64,000 bases of DNA from Fragilaria radians (Eukaryota > Bacillariophyta > Fragilariophyceae > Fragilariales > Fragilariaceae): assembly GCA_900642245.1 (NCBI GenBank), contig CAAAJI010000034.1:57255-121254 (forward strand), given 5' to 3'. A program made the translations under genes and the position numbers. Within the stretch, counting starts at the first letter, position 1. Every line of letters begins with the position of its first letter. The notes beneath the pieces were generated by a model. It saw only the letters and a program-made list of their open reading frames with translations, was not told the origin of the DNA and ran no database searches. This document shows positions 11,137-23,219 of the stretch, piece by piece.

Positions 11137-11640
11137 GTTCGCGTTTGTTGAGAAGAAAATGTCAATCAATCAGTTTTGTTTGACAAGTGGAAGATACTCT
11201 TATTGGATACCATGGGACTAGGATGTATACTATACTAACGCCTATTTTTATTATTGTTCCATTCGAAAATCGGAAACAAACATAACAACCAAGTCACACA
11301 CGGACAAAATGACACTGGAAATGGACACTGGAAATAACGTTCCATCATACATCGGAACTTGGAACACTCCCATTTATATACCTTCCTCAACAAGAGGATT
11401 GTATAGATTGTCAAAAACACTTGGTATGCCATACTCCTTGTCAGAGCAGGATGGAGGATATCCTCTCACTCTGGTGTATTATATAATCTTCAAAACTGTC
11501 TGATTTTCAAATGGGTTTATTTTTCCAAAGTGTTGCAAACAATTCAATTCTAATATTGACAATCATATAGTAATCACTGGGAATGAGATGAAAGGTCCAA
11601 CTCATTGATTTTCCATTGTAATAACATTTCTTTGCAAGAA
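11137..11640. other. second copy of dehydrogenase promoter, then intergenic
   Basis: Bases 11137-11442 match the promoter region of the intact dehydrogenase (10399-10703). From there to the satellite I see nothing recognisable. Confidence 0.6.
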
Positions 11641-13165
11641 TCTAATCCCTACTTGTATTTCTCTAAGCATGTGCGAATATCCCATTGGACTAGAAAATTT
11701 TCAAAAATATGACTATTCCACTTGAAGTAGCTATGCTAAAGTAGTATGAATTTCTAAGCATGTGCGTCTCTTTCAGTGGACTTAGTATTATCGAATGCAA
11801 CTGCACCACTTGAAGTAGCTATGCCAAAGTAATACTTTCACGAATTTCATGACAAACTAGTTTCAAACTTGGCTTCTTCCTTGATTTCACTTCAAGACCT
11901 CTCTGTAAATAATCAATGGTGGAACAATCCTTTTTTATAATCTACTACTTTTGAATGATATCTCTCTCATTATTTCATAAAGTTAAAACATGAATTTCTA
12001 AGCATGTGTGTCTCTTTCAGTGGACTTAGTATTATCGAATGCAACTGCACCACTTGAAGTAGCTATGCAAAAGTAATACTTTCAGGATTTTCATGACAAA
12101 CTAATTTCAAACTTGGCTTTTTCCTTGATTGCACTTCAAGACCTCTCTGTTAATATTCAATGGTGGAACAATGCACCTTTTTCATCTACTACTTTTGAAT
12201 GACATCTATCTCATTATTTCATAAAGTTAAAACATGAATTTCTTAGCATGTCGGTGCCTTTTAGTGGACTTAGTATTATCGAATGCAACTGCACCCCTTG
12301 AACTAGCTATGCCAAAGTAATATTGTCAGGAATTAAATTACAAACTTATTTCAAAACTGGCTTCTTTCTTGATTTCACTTCAAGATCTCTCTGTGAATAA
12401 TCAATGGTATCACGTTGCACCTTTATCATCTACTACTTTTGAATGACATCTCTCTCATTAAAAAGTTAAAACATGAATTTCTAAGCATGTGTGTCTCTTT
12501 CAGTGGACTTAGTAGTATCGAATGCAACTGCACCACTTGAAGTAGCTATACTAAAGTAGTATTGTCAGGAATTTCATGACAAACTAATTTCAAACTTGGC
12601 TTCTGCCTTGATTTCACTTCAAGACCTCTCTTTTAATAATCAACGGTGGAACAATACCTTTTATCATCTACTACTACCTTTTGAATGATATCTCTTTCAT
12701 TATTTCAGAAAGTTAAAACGTGAATTTCTAAGCATGTGCGAATATCCCAGTGGACTAGAACATTATCAAATATGACTGTACCACTTGAAGTAGCTATACT
12801 AAAGTAATATTGTCAGGAAATTTCATGACAAACTAATTTCAAACTTGGCTTCTTCCTTGATTTCACTTCAAGAGTTCTCTTTTAATACTCAATGGTGGAA
12901 CAATACCTTTTTATCATCTACTACTTTTGAATGATATCTCTTTCATAATTTCAGAAAGTTAAAACATGATTTTTTAAGCATGTGCGAATATCCCAGTGGA
13001 CTTAGTGTTATCGAATGCTACTGCACCACTTGAAGTAGCTATACTAAAGTAATATTTTCAGGAATTTCATGACAAACTAATTTCAAACTTGGATTCTTCC
13101 TTGATTTCACTTCAAGACTTCTCTGTTTATATTCAATGGTATAACAATGCACCTTTTATCTTCAA
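11640..13165. repeat. satellite array, about 245-bp tandem units
   Basis: The landmark TTTCTAAGCATGTG recurs near 11662, 11752, 11996, 12239, 12478, 12725 and 12972, giving about five full units of 239-247 bp after a short first spacing of about 90 bp. Each unit continues with a CTTTCAGTGGACTTAG or AATATCCCAGTGGAC variant, then CCACTTGAAGTAGCTAT, TTTCATGACAAACTA and CTTCAAGACCTCTCT. Two unit subtypes alternate at the start (CTCTTTCAGTGG versus GAATATCCCAGTGG). There is no open reading frame. Confidence 0.9.
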
Positions 13166-14440
13166 ATATTTGTGAATGTACTATTTTCTTAATATGTTTG
13201 TACTAGAAGTAAAGGAATCTACAATAGACCTTATGGATGATTTATATCTCTTTTTTTTAATACAATTAATCTTCCTATGCTATGAAAGACAAAAAATTTA
13301 TAAAGAGAATACGTGCGATGTCAAATAAGCATTTGCGATACTGCTATTTCCTGAATATATTTGTGTTACCAGTAATGGAATCTTGAATAGAAGTTCATTT
13401 ATGTATCACATTTCCTATTTCCAGTTGTACACTAATATTTATCGCAAATAGTTGCTACCTATAGGTAAGTGTTATCTCATCTTCAAACACTGTAATAATT
13501 CATTCACATCTTTAATTTACTTTTGGCTGGCCTTTTTTTGCAGCACAAAATGTCAAAACGTTTTTTGAATTCAAGTTTAAATTCGCATACAATCTCAAAA
13601 AGACTAACAATTGTATCTCAATAGTACTGCTCCAATCAGATATAGAAAAGCGTTATCGTAATTGGAGTGAGCCAAATTATTTGTGACATTGTGAAGTTCT
13701 AAGAGGAACGAGTGCAACTTCTTGGATAATTCCTTTATGGATGCAATAATCCACATATCTTTTACTCCCCTGATATTCAATAGGTAATCTTGATAAGTTG
13801 ACAGTAACATTTCAAATCTTGTGTCACATCCAGTCACGACATTTCAAACGCTATTTCAGAGCAAGTCTATCCATGGTTAATACATTTCCATGAAAGCAAG
13901 ATAGTACTTCCTAGAGCAATAATTTAGGAAGTGTGATGTTTTTCTTGAAACACAGAAGACCAAACTTTTCATTGCTATTCATTGAGCAATACGGTTACAC
14001 TAGTCCTGTTGCTCTCGTCTTTCAATTGTCGTATTCTGGGTTATTTGGGGGGGAAAAGTGGAAATCAGTGTTCACCTTTAATGTTCATATCATTCGTAGA
14101 AATTGGATAAAACTACGATATTTTCGTTTTCTTGGTGGAGGGTATGTTATTTAAATTCTATATTCGAATAATCAGCATAAAACAGAATAAGAAGCTCTGT
14201 ATTCAAAAAAGAGCTGTAGCACAAACATGTAGATTTATCGGGAACGATATAAATTATCTTAATCATGAAAAAAAATAATCCATATTTATTCTGATAACAG
14301 TTTATCTTGAGTTTTATTTGAATAACTGCTGGAGTGATTCGTGTGTACACTGATTCAAGTTCAAGACATTAGATTTGAATGGCAATGGCTGGACCTGGTG
14401 GTAATGGTTGAACTTTAGGAATATTGATGTTCATTCTTGA
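13166..14440. other. intergenic, AT-rich
   Basis: Only short chance reading frames on both strands. Nothing recognisable apart from the AT-rich composition. Confidence 0.5.
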
Positions 14441-14645
14441 TTGGGGGACTCAATGAGCTGCGAACATGCTTTCATTTTTGATAGAGATAAGGATTTGCGA
14501 ATGGGAACATTCCCGCGTGGTGATGGTTGGGAGGGCGAACAACATGAGGATTGGACTCCATGAGCCTGAATCAATCACTGCGAACATTCTTTTCATTAAT
14601 TTATGTTAGAGATAAGGATTTGCGAATGAGAACATTCCCGCACAC
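14440..14645. repeat. two direct copies of an about 115-bp block upstream of the PPR gene
   Basis: GGACTC-x-ATGAGC, GCGAACAT-x-CTTTTCATT and AGAGATAAGGATTTGCGAAT followed by GAACATTCCCGC occur at about 14446-14516 and again at about 14554-14640. The second copy ends 14 bp before the start codon at 14655, so the repeat lies in the promoter or 5' leader. Confidence 0.75.
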
Positions 14646-14654
14646 TAGGAAAAA

Positions 14655-17600
14655 ATGAGGATAACAACACGATGGAATGGTTGCTATCCTTTATGGTTCC
14701 TCTATATAACCTCTATTGTCGTAGTCGATGTGGAGTCATTTACGAAGAATCATCCAATAATAACAACAAGAGCAATAACAAGAAAGTATCCTTTTGGAAT
14801 TCTTCATCAACCACAGAGTCATATTCCATATGGAATTTCTTCTTCGTTTGGGACTACTACGACTACGTCAACGACACGATTATCATCCTCCTTTCCATCA
14901 TTCACAACCAATAATGATAGTCGACTGACTCATTTATCTTTTAACTTGGATTCATCTCATCAGATGAATCCTATAAGACAACATCGATCCGAACGTCGTC
15001 CTCCATCTGAAGCATATCGGTATATTATCCATCAACTACAACTACAAAATTCTACAAACGATATTCAAAATACATTGATTCGAATATACAACACCTACCT
15101 TTGGTACAAGGAAAGCAATCTGGAGAATATCCATTACAATACATCAAACTCACAAGGCAATAATATCAATATTTTCAATATTCTTGGTTTACATCCAAAA
15201 GAACAAACATATATATTACAACAATTGGCAGATCGATCTGCTTTGAATTCTATACTATACTTTCTTCTTTATTATTCCAATCAATCCAATGAAGTTTATA
15301 CATCTTCCTTTATTCGTGCCTTATCTCGAACATCCAATCCAAACAAGAAGACACTGTTGAATTACTCACACTACAAACAATGGACTCAGCAAATGATGAA
15401 TGCAGGGATAACTCCTAATTCGTATACTCTTACTGCCATCTTTCATCATCTTCATACTCCGAAACAAGTGGCTGCAGTCTATCGAGACTTGCAATGTACA
15501 TTTTTTGTATCTGCAAGGACGATATCTGTTGCCAATGCTGCGATTCGTGCGGCCACCAAATCATATTCACGAATCAAAAAGAGAGAACGTCCATCGCAGG
15601 ATGATTCGATGTCATCCTTTCATCATCCTTATCTACCCAATACAAATTATGACAATGAAGGATTTCAAACAGCGCTTTACATATATCGGACAATACGATC
15701 TTCCATTACCAAAGATGGTAGTGAGGATAGAAATACCAATTGTCTACGTCCGAATAATACCACCTACACACTTTTATTCACAGCATGTGCTCATACCAAT
15801 CAACTTTCTGTGGCCATGGCAATTTGGGACGATATGATTTCATTACCCTCTCCACCGAATGCAATGGTGATATCCGCAGCCCTTACAGTGTGTGCCAAGG
15901 TTGGAGATTATCTACAAGCACAGCGAATCTTATTACATGTGCCAACAACACACGGTAATTCCCAGATTCGATGTCTTACCCAACGACAAGTAAGTGCCTA
16001 TTTGGCAGCGTTAGCTAAGGCTGGACAATGGGAAAAGGCATGGATAGTATTGGAACAACTGCAAACTGCAACCCCAACGACGGTGATTGATATTCCCGTG
16101 ATGATTCCAACAACAACAACTACTACTACTTCTTCTCGTAGTTGGGATGGTAACCATTCTAGTATTCTACGTTTTCATCCCATACCTGTGGATATAGTCA
16201 TGGTCAATATTGTCCTTTATGCATGCTCAAAGGCCAAAAGATATGATCGGGCAAAAGAACTTTGGAACAAATTAAAGAGTGGACAATTTATCATGTCCTC
16301 GTCTACCCCAGCAGTCTCACAAAGTCGCCGTAGTATTCCAAGAACAACAACAATAACAACAACACGTAGTCTACAACCTGATGAAATTACCTACAATACA
16401 CTCTTATCTGCCTGTAACAATTCCAAAGAAGCCAGGATTTGGATTCATGAGATGAGGATGTCTCGTCGACATCGTTATGGACAAACTCCTCCCACAGCCA
16501 AAACATATACATTGGCGATTGCAGCTTGTCAATGGGATTGGGATTCGGCTATTTCCTTATTGCGAGATGCACAACAACATGATGGAATTGTTCCCAACAC
16601 ATATATGTACACTGCTACCATTTGGATTGCTGCTCAATGCAATAAACCTGACGATGCGTTGATGTTACTAAATGAAATGATACATTCCAAAGATTGTACT
16701 AATGCTATTCCTCCTCCTCCTCCTCCTCCCAAGGCTGATTCATTAACGTCATCAATATCATTTTCTTCTTCCTGTAGACCAAATGATGTTACGTATGGAG
16801 GTGTGATTACAGCTCTTGCGAATGTGGGTCGAGCAAGGGAAGCCATTCAACTCTTTGCGGATATGAAACAACGTAAGATTCCCACGAATCCAAAAATATT
16901 TTCTCGTTTAACAGAAGCTATAGCCAAGGCAGCAGCAGCAGCAGCAGTAGTCTTGGCACAGCCACAGAAGCAACATCCTAGTGATCCTGATGACATTCGT
17001 AATCTGCAAATTATGACTGCACTGTCGTTACTTGAATCTGTTGTGGATCTCATGGATCCAGACGAATTCTCCTGCAAATTGTCCGGACCCATATTGGAAT
17101 CCATCATTCTACACTATGCCATGTCCAACCGGTTTGATGATGCTATACGGATATACCAGAGGATACGTGGCCTCACGGATGGGCCCTGCCTTCGTGCCAT
17201 TCTCTCAGCATGCGCCTTAGTCCCCGATCGATGGGAAATCGCACTCCGTATTCTTAACAAAGCATACGGTAGCAGTAGTAGCAACTTGGAAAACGTCGCT
17301 CGAAATCCTCAAGGGATACTTTTAATGATGGACCTACGAGCTGTTGGATTTGCGATTGTATCTTGTTCCAAAAGCAATCAATGGTTCGAAGCTTGGAAAC
17401 TATTGGATAGTTATGGTATTAATTATCATCATCATCATCATGTGGAGAAAATAAATTGTATTCCCAGATCTGCCATCAACTCCTTGATTGCGTGCTGTGG
17501 AAGAGTGGGACGACCAGATATGGCATTAAAAATATTGTACGATATGAAACCAAAGTATGGTGTGGAACCCAATGAAATCAGTTATCGCAGTGCAGTCATC

Positions 17601-18620
17601 GCCTGTAATCAAGCTCAGCATGACATTCGTCGTCGACAAGAACATGGATTAGAAACTACATCGATTTCTTCATCGTCCTCATCGCTGCAGTGGTGGGAGT
17701 GTTCCCTATCCCTTCTTCGCCGTATGAAGGAAGAAGGTCTCCAACCAGATGTCCAAACCTATTCTTCTGTCATTAGCGCCTGCGAATCAGCCGGGCAGTG
17801 GCAGCGTGCATTGGGAATTTTGCAGCGAGAAGAAGGTTCCGAGGATAAATTGAATTTGTACTGTTATAATGCTGCCATGAGTGCATGCGAGAAAGGTGGC
17901 GCTTGGGTGGAAGCATTGGAATTGTATTACCGAATGATGGATATTACATCGCTGAGACCAAACTTTGTTACATTAAGTTCACTTCTGATTGCATTGGATA
18001 CAGCAGGACAAAAGGAACTGGCACAAGATATGTACGAGCAAGCACTGCAAGAGAAAATCCTTCGGCGTCCATGGGTATCCACACGGTCATCGTCATCATC
18101 ATCATCATCAGGGACTAATGATGATGATTCGAAAGATTATTTTCATGAAAAGGACAAGGCTAAACATGCCAACAACTCCGATGGCGATGACAAATGGATC
18201 CGTGCCTTGGATTTTCATAATTACTCAGCAGCAATGACTCGAACAGCATTACAGAGTGTCATTGAATCACTCATTAACTACAATGGTAATGAACAATATC
18301 CCAGCAATACTGACGACAAGAATTGTCCTAGTCAACCATGCGTGCCCCCACAAGAAGAACAACAACAACAACAACGACAATCATCATATCGACAACGACG
18401 ATCATCGCAACACGATGTAAGTAAAGATTTGGTATTGATAGTTGGAAAGGGGAGGGGTAGTCGATTGGATCCGGTCCTAGGTAATACAGTTGAAGAGTTC
18501 TTACGAATCAAGTACAATTTGAATTGTATGGTAGACCCCAACAATTCTGGACGATATATCGTGAAGGCCGAGGATCTCCAAGCCTTGATACGTAATTATT
18601 CACCCACAGGAATGTACTAG
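14655..18620 (+). CDS. pentatricopeptide repeat protein with C-terminal SMR domain
   Basis: A single-exon gene for 1321 residues. The N-terminus has a short hydrophobic segment (Y-P-L-W-F-L-Y-I-T-S-I-V-V-V) followed by V-E-S-F-T, so a bipartite plastid presequence is plausible; a mitochondrial one cannot be excluded. Residues from about 210 to 1150 carry many degenerate PPR helical pairs. Clear ones read like Y-T-x-L-x-x-A-C and P-D-E-I-T-Y-N-T-L-L-S-A-C, with G-x-x-x-x-A motifs, and they are interrupted by low-complexity Ser/Thr/Pro insertions. Residues about 1184-1321 are an SMR domain: L-D-F-H-N-Y-S-A opening, then V-G-K-G-R-G-S-R and P-V-L-G-N-T-V. PPR-SMR proteins bind organelle RNA, and some SMR domains cut nucleic acid; the L-D-F-H and G-K-G core motifs here look intact. 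The RNA target is unknown. A poly-Gln stretch lies inside the SMR region. Confidence 0.9.
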   Translation: MRITTRWNGCYPLWFLYITSIVVVDVESFTKNHPIITTRAITRKYPFGILHQPQSHIPYGISSSFGTTTTTSTTRLSSSFPSFTTNNDSRLTHLSFNLDSSHQMNPIRQHRSERRPPSEAYRYIIHQLQLQNSTNDIQNTLIRIYNTYLWYKESNLENIHYNTSNSQGNNINIFNILGLHPKEQTYILQQLADRSALNSILYFLLYYSNQSNEVYTSSFIRALSRTSNPNKKTLLNYSHYKQWTQQMMNAGITPNSYTLTAIFHHLHTPKQVAAVYRDLQCTFFVSARTISVANAAIRAATKSYSRIKKRERPSQDDSMSSFHHPYLPNTNYDNEGFQTALYIYRTIRSSITKDGSEDRNTNCLRPNNTTYTLLFTACAHTNQLSVAMAIWDDMISLPSPPNAMVISAALTVCAKVGDYLQAQRILLHVPTTHGNSQIRCLTQRQVSAYLAALAKAGQWEKAWIVLEQLQTATPTTVIDIPVMIPTTTTTTTSSRSWDGNHSSILRFHPIPVDIVMVNIVLYACSKAKRYDRAKELWNKLKSGQFIMSSSTPAVSQSRRSIPRTTTITTTRSLQPDEITYNTLLSACNNSKEARIWIHEMRMSRRHRYGQTPPTAKTYTLAIAACQWDWDSAISLLRDAQQHDGIVPNTYMYTATIWIAAQCNKPDDALMLLNEMIHSKDCTNAIPPPPPPPKADSLTSSISFSSSCRPNDVTYGGVITALANVGRAREAIQLFADMKQRKIPTNPKIFSRLTEAIAKAAAAAAVVLAQPQKQHPSDPDDIRNLQIMTALSLLESVVDLMDPDEFSCKLSGPILESIILHYAMSNRFDDAIRIYQRIRGLTDGPCLRAILSACALVPDRWEIALRILNKAYGSSSSNLENVARNPQGILLMMDLRAVGFAIVSCSKSNQWFEAWKLLDSYGINYHHHHHVEKINCIPRSAINSLIACCGRVGRPDMALKILYDMKPKYGVEPNEISYRSAVIACNQAQHDIRRRQEHGLETTSISSSSSSLQWWECSLSLLRRMKEEGLQPDVQTYSSVISACESAGQWQRALGILQREEGSEDKLNLYCYNAAMSACEKGGAWVEALELYYRMMDITSLRPNFVTLSSLLIALDTAGQKELAQDMYEQALQEKILRRPWVSTRSSSSSSSSGTNDDDSKDYFHEKDKAKHANNSDGDDKWIRALDFHNYSAAMTRTALQSVIESLINYNGNEQYPSNTDDKNCPSQPCVPPQEEQQQQQRQSSYRQRRSSQHDVSKDLVLIVGKGRGSRLDPVLGNTVEEFLRIKYNLNCMVDPNNSGRYIVKAEDLQALIRNYSPTGMY

Positions 18621-20549
18621 ATGATTACGTTGCAAAGTTACGATAAAGTATGAATTATTATTAACGTGTCGTCATTCAAACCAAGAAACATACAATGATT
18701 TACCCTTCAATTCTTCGTTCCTTACGTAAATTGACCTTTTGTTTTCTTTTATGTTTCTCCGGGAATTCCTTAATCCTCCTATCTTTTACTTTTTGATGTG
18801 TAACAAGACAGAGATTGCATGGATGGGGCACAAAAATCCAATAGTCATTTCAGATATTGTTGTAGAACGATTCGCAAAAGCATCCCCTTTCGTCAGATAT
18901 TTCACATCTTGCAAACCAATCCTTGTTCATCCACATAATCTTGGTAAATTTCTCTTATCATTTAAACAACATTTTTGAATTCTGCAACTTTAATCTTCAG
19001 AATGATGCATTCTCTAATCTTTTGATTTGTATAAACTTCCCTCTAGACAAATGCATTGAGAACCTCTGCAATCTTAATGCCTATCTCTTGTTTTGTATCA
19101 ATTGTTTTAGGTAGTAATAGGAATGAAGTGTGGCGTAATCTTTGTCATTGTTGTCTCTCGCTCTATATATATTCCTATTGGCACTGGATCTTTTTTTGAA
19201 TTCTTCCATCTATTTTTTTCTGGGATGATGAAATATTGCTCAGAGAATCACAACCTTTGATATCATGAATTTGGTTCATTGCATTCATAACTTGTTCTCT
19301 TTCTTCATCTAAAGAAATTCCATTCATAAAATCATATTTACTCCAATGTTCATATTTTTCCAGAATTTTTGCAATTACCTTTACGTAGGTACTCTTTAGC
19401 GTCACACGATTGACTTTGTGGATTTGTTTGTAATGATGTAATTTTATAGGCGGTCTGGGACTTTAGCAAGATTTTTTAGTTGATAATCCTTGGGTTCCCC
19501 CCCCCCCCCCCCCCTCTTCTTCTTCTACTACTACTTTCAGTTCTTCCCCTTCCTCTTCTTCCCCTTCTTCTTTAATCTTTCCTCATGAATTGACTGCAAG
19601 TCTCAATATTCTTGATCTATGTGCATTTCATATTGATTACATTCTTTTGAATTTTGCAATCACTCGATAAAATCTTCAATTTCTTTGTAGTTTTTCACTT
19701 TCCTATGCACATTCAATTGTATATATAAATCCACACTCCTATACAAATCCATGCATCACTGTCAAACGTTGGATCTATTCTGTGTTTGCAATTTTTGAAA
19801 ACCTAGAGGCATTTCATCATAGTCGACAAAAGCCATGTATTTCCCTACTGTGTAAGTAGTGTAACAGGATGACACGGAATCATTGTGCGGGTGTGTGCAA
19901 TAACATATGCCCTTCTTGGAAATCATCCTTATACCTTTCAGGCATATATTATATATATATATATATATATATTCCAGGCTATACAATTTTGTGCAACGTT
20001 ATCTTTCATTGCAAAAAATTCGTTATCATCTGCGTGACATGAAATCCTAATCCACTTGACATAATGGTACATCTGAAGCATTTTTGAATGTACTGTTTTC
20101 TGAAATATAACATGGAACCCCTTATACAGTTTACTGTTACTTATGCTGTCAAAGTAAAATGTTACATCTTCTTTTTGCTTCCATTTGTTCATCAGGAACT
20201 TGAATAAATATAATCTTCAACTTTGTTTAGGATATAATATAGAGCACTGCCTGTCTTGTGAAAGAACGTTTTTTTTCTTGTTAATACTGGCTGAAGCAAA
20301 GCATGATTCACCGTTCCAAACCAAAGTTCCTTCAAAGCAATAGAGTGTGTGATGGAATGTTTGGGGATGATTTTACGAACCCTCGAAATTCGAATCCTTA
20401 ATGCTCCAAGTGGAATGATTTGTGAAGAATCTATTGCAGAACTTCGTTTGTTGGTTGTGTTGATTGGATATACAGTACCGATAGACAGACAGACAGATGG
20501 TAGTGATTTTACGTTGGATTCCATTTCCTCAGACTCCAAGAAAGAATCT
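18621..20549. other. intergenic with simple repeats
   Basis: No supported gene. It holds an 18-base C run (19497-19514) followed by a CTT/CTA-rich tract, and a TA microsatellite at about 19950-19972. GACA repeats at about 20485 lie within a frame open upstream of the fibrillin-gene start. Confidence 0.6.
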
Positions 20550-22881
20550 ATGAAATCCATAACCAAGAGACGACTTCCTTCACTCTCCGTGCTTGCATTT
20601 CAATGTTGTCTTCTCCTACTTCCATGTGATTGGTACTTTCAAGATGAAAGGTATACGAATGTAATTGAAGCGTTTGTCGTAGGGCCAAATCGTTTGGTTG
20701 GTCCAATACGAACAAGACTAATAATACCAATTACCAATACAAGGACCAATCATCCTTCTATCCATATAGAAAACATGAGAGAATCTACTTTTTCGTTATC
20801 AGCAACTAGTTCTACTACGACTACTACTACGACGACAGATGATGAATTGAATTGGAACGAGTATTGTGATTCCAATGGATTCATGTCTCTTTCCTCATTT
20901 CGAAGTGTACCATGGATTGCAGATTTATTGGTAAGTCACCCTGAATTCGATAAACTGTATGTCTAATTGTAACGGTATGTGAGAAGAATGAAGGAACAAA
21001 TCCTGAAAGGGGAAAAATGATTTTTTTGGTGTAATTTCCCAATCAACCAGCCAAAATCCTGCACATCCATGAAAAGGGGAGGAAACATGAACCATCAAAA
21101 CCAAGGAAGAGATATACCTAAAATGCTCTAGAATTACTCCGCATAAATCATGCAGGAAAAATCATGGTGATTTAGATCAGAGGTTTTTTCATGGTTCCCA
21201 TCCACCCTCCTTTTTCAAAATGTTGTGTTCATATCTATGTCTCTTTATGCATTCCTCTCGATCATTGTTTGTTTTTTCCTTATTCTTTTTCTTTCCATAA
21301 CGCTTTGCACATTATTACTAACCATCAACACTCTAAATTTGATTCTTGACTATATATAATTTTTAATTACAGAACGAACAAGATTTAACCGAATCTGAAT
21401 TGTTGGATTTCTGGGCGAAATTTACCAATAACAAAGATGACACAATTAATCAACAAACGTTCATCGAACTCTGTCGTACGATTGATGACTTGTTTGAGAC
21501 TGATGAGGACAATTCCATGGATTTAGTTGCAGATGCAACTTCACAAGAACAGGATGATGACGAAGATTCCAACGAGAATGATGAAGTTCCCTTGGAATCC
21601 ATCTTTGAATCCCTATGTCAGAATGAAGGCAGCAACAACCCCAATGTTTTGTCGAAACAGCAGGTACGACAATGGGATGAAATTTCTCGTTTAATCGACG
21701 AGGGACTCTTGGGTGAAGATGAATTCGAAAGTCTTTGGTCTCGAACAATGGAGCAATGTGCAACTGATGCCAATCCTTTATCCTCCGAGTCTACCATAGA
21801 CTTGAAGGCATTTCGTATCTTCAATCAACTCCTAGACGATTTGTTCCTGTTGGAGGAAGATGGTGATGATAGTGCTGAGTACAGTGATTACGGCATGGAT
21901 TCATCAACCTCTCGTCCTCCAGTATCAGGACAAGATTTACCCCCAGCAGTCTTATTTTCTGCCCTGGCCAATGAAAACTATCATGTGGGAATGACTGAAT
22001 TGCAACGTTGGACCGAACTTCAAACCATGTTATCCGATGGAGATTTATTACCCCAAGAACTACTAGACTTATTTCAAGCCCATGCTGTACGCAATAACAT
22101 CAGAGGCAAGGGTGACGATACGAAGGAAGATGCTAACTATGTTCTAACCGAAGATACCTTTGAAAACTTCTATCAAGCTTTGGATTCCCTCTTTGTGGAG
22201 ATTGATGATGACGACAATGATGATAGATCATCAAAGCAGCAAAACGACTTAGCAGCAGCCACTTTAGAAGCTAAATTCGCATTGTTGGACTTTCTTCAGG
22301 AACTAAATGAGGATGAGACAAGACTTGCATGTGGGTTAGAAGCCAACGAACGAGAAGAGACCATCGTTCAAAACATTGTCAAGACTCTAGAACGGAATGA
22401 ACGATTCAACAAGATCCAAACTTCCAAGGGGAATCTAGAACCATCTGACCTCATTGGGACATGGAAACTTTTATATTCCAGTTCATCTGCCATGAAATTT
22501 CACAAGGGACTCAGTGGATTGGGAGGTAGCATCCCCAATGGCAAGTTTCAAGGACTCACACAAACTATGAAGTATTCTAAATTTCGACAAGATGTTATCT
22601 ACAATGAGAGTATCCAACTGCCCGCATCTTCGATGGACGTCGAAGTCAATGGTTCGTGGGAACTTCGCAGAAGTATCAACCTATTCACAGATCAGCCATG
22701 TACGATGTTGTCGATTGAACCCAATATGGTACAATATGGCCCCAACCTATCCACGCGTGGAGACCATTGGAAATCATTGGGACCACACAATCTTCTAGAT
22801 GTTACCTACCTAGATGATGATTTTCGAATTATGCGTGGGAATACAGCCAGTGACTCAATCTTTGTCTGGCAACGAATGTAA
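20550..22881 (+). CDS. plastid PAP/fibrillin-domain protein with acidic N-terminal repeats
   Basis: Two exons, 20550-20930 and 21373-22881, with a 442-bp GT-AG intron (phase 0), giving 629 residues. The ATG at 20550 was chosen over upstream in-frame ones because it starts a signal sequence (L-S-V-L-A-F-Q-C-C-L-L-L-L-P) followed by E-A-F-V-V-G-P, which resembles the diatom A-F plastid cleavage site. The C-terminal domain (about 475-629) is PAP/fibrillin: L-I-G-T-W-K-L-L-Y-S-S-S near its start and L-D-D-D-F-R-I-M-R-G near its end. These proteins associate with thylakoid or plastoglobule lipids. Residues about 120-410 hold three diverged acidic repeats, each ending in an L-D-D-L-F-type helix and a D/E run; they recall EF-hand-like helices, but I see no perfect calcium loop. 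Confidence 0.8.
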
Positions 22882-23219
22882 AACACAAAAACATTTATAT
22901 TTCAATACACACATTGGAAACACTCCAATCGTAGGAGTAAAATTAAATTATATTTCCTATATTGTTAGTAATTATTGTTTCATTTCGTAATTTCAAAGAT
23001 GACTTTGAGTGATGCAAATGTGGTGTTTCATGGATTCATAGATGATAAGATAATAACAAAATTTGACAGTACAGCACTTGTTTGGATAGTACATTCCAAG
23101 TTGGATGCATTCATCACATACGAGTGATTCCAGCTGATTTAATTTTGAAAGGAAATTGCAAAATTATAATGTAGAACGCAATATCAGCAATTTATGGAGA
23201 TAGGATTCATGGGATGAAT
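22882..23219. other. intergenic
   Basis: 3' flank of the fibrillin gene. Nothing recognisable. Confidence 0.5.
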
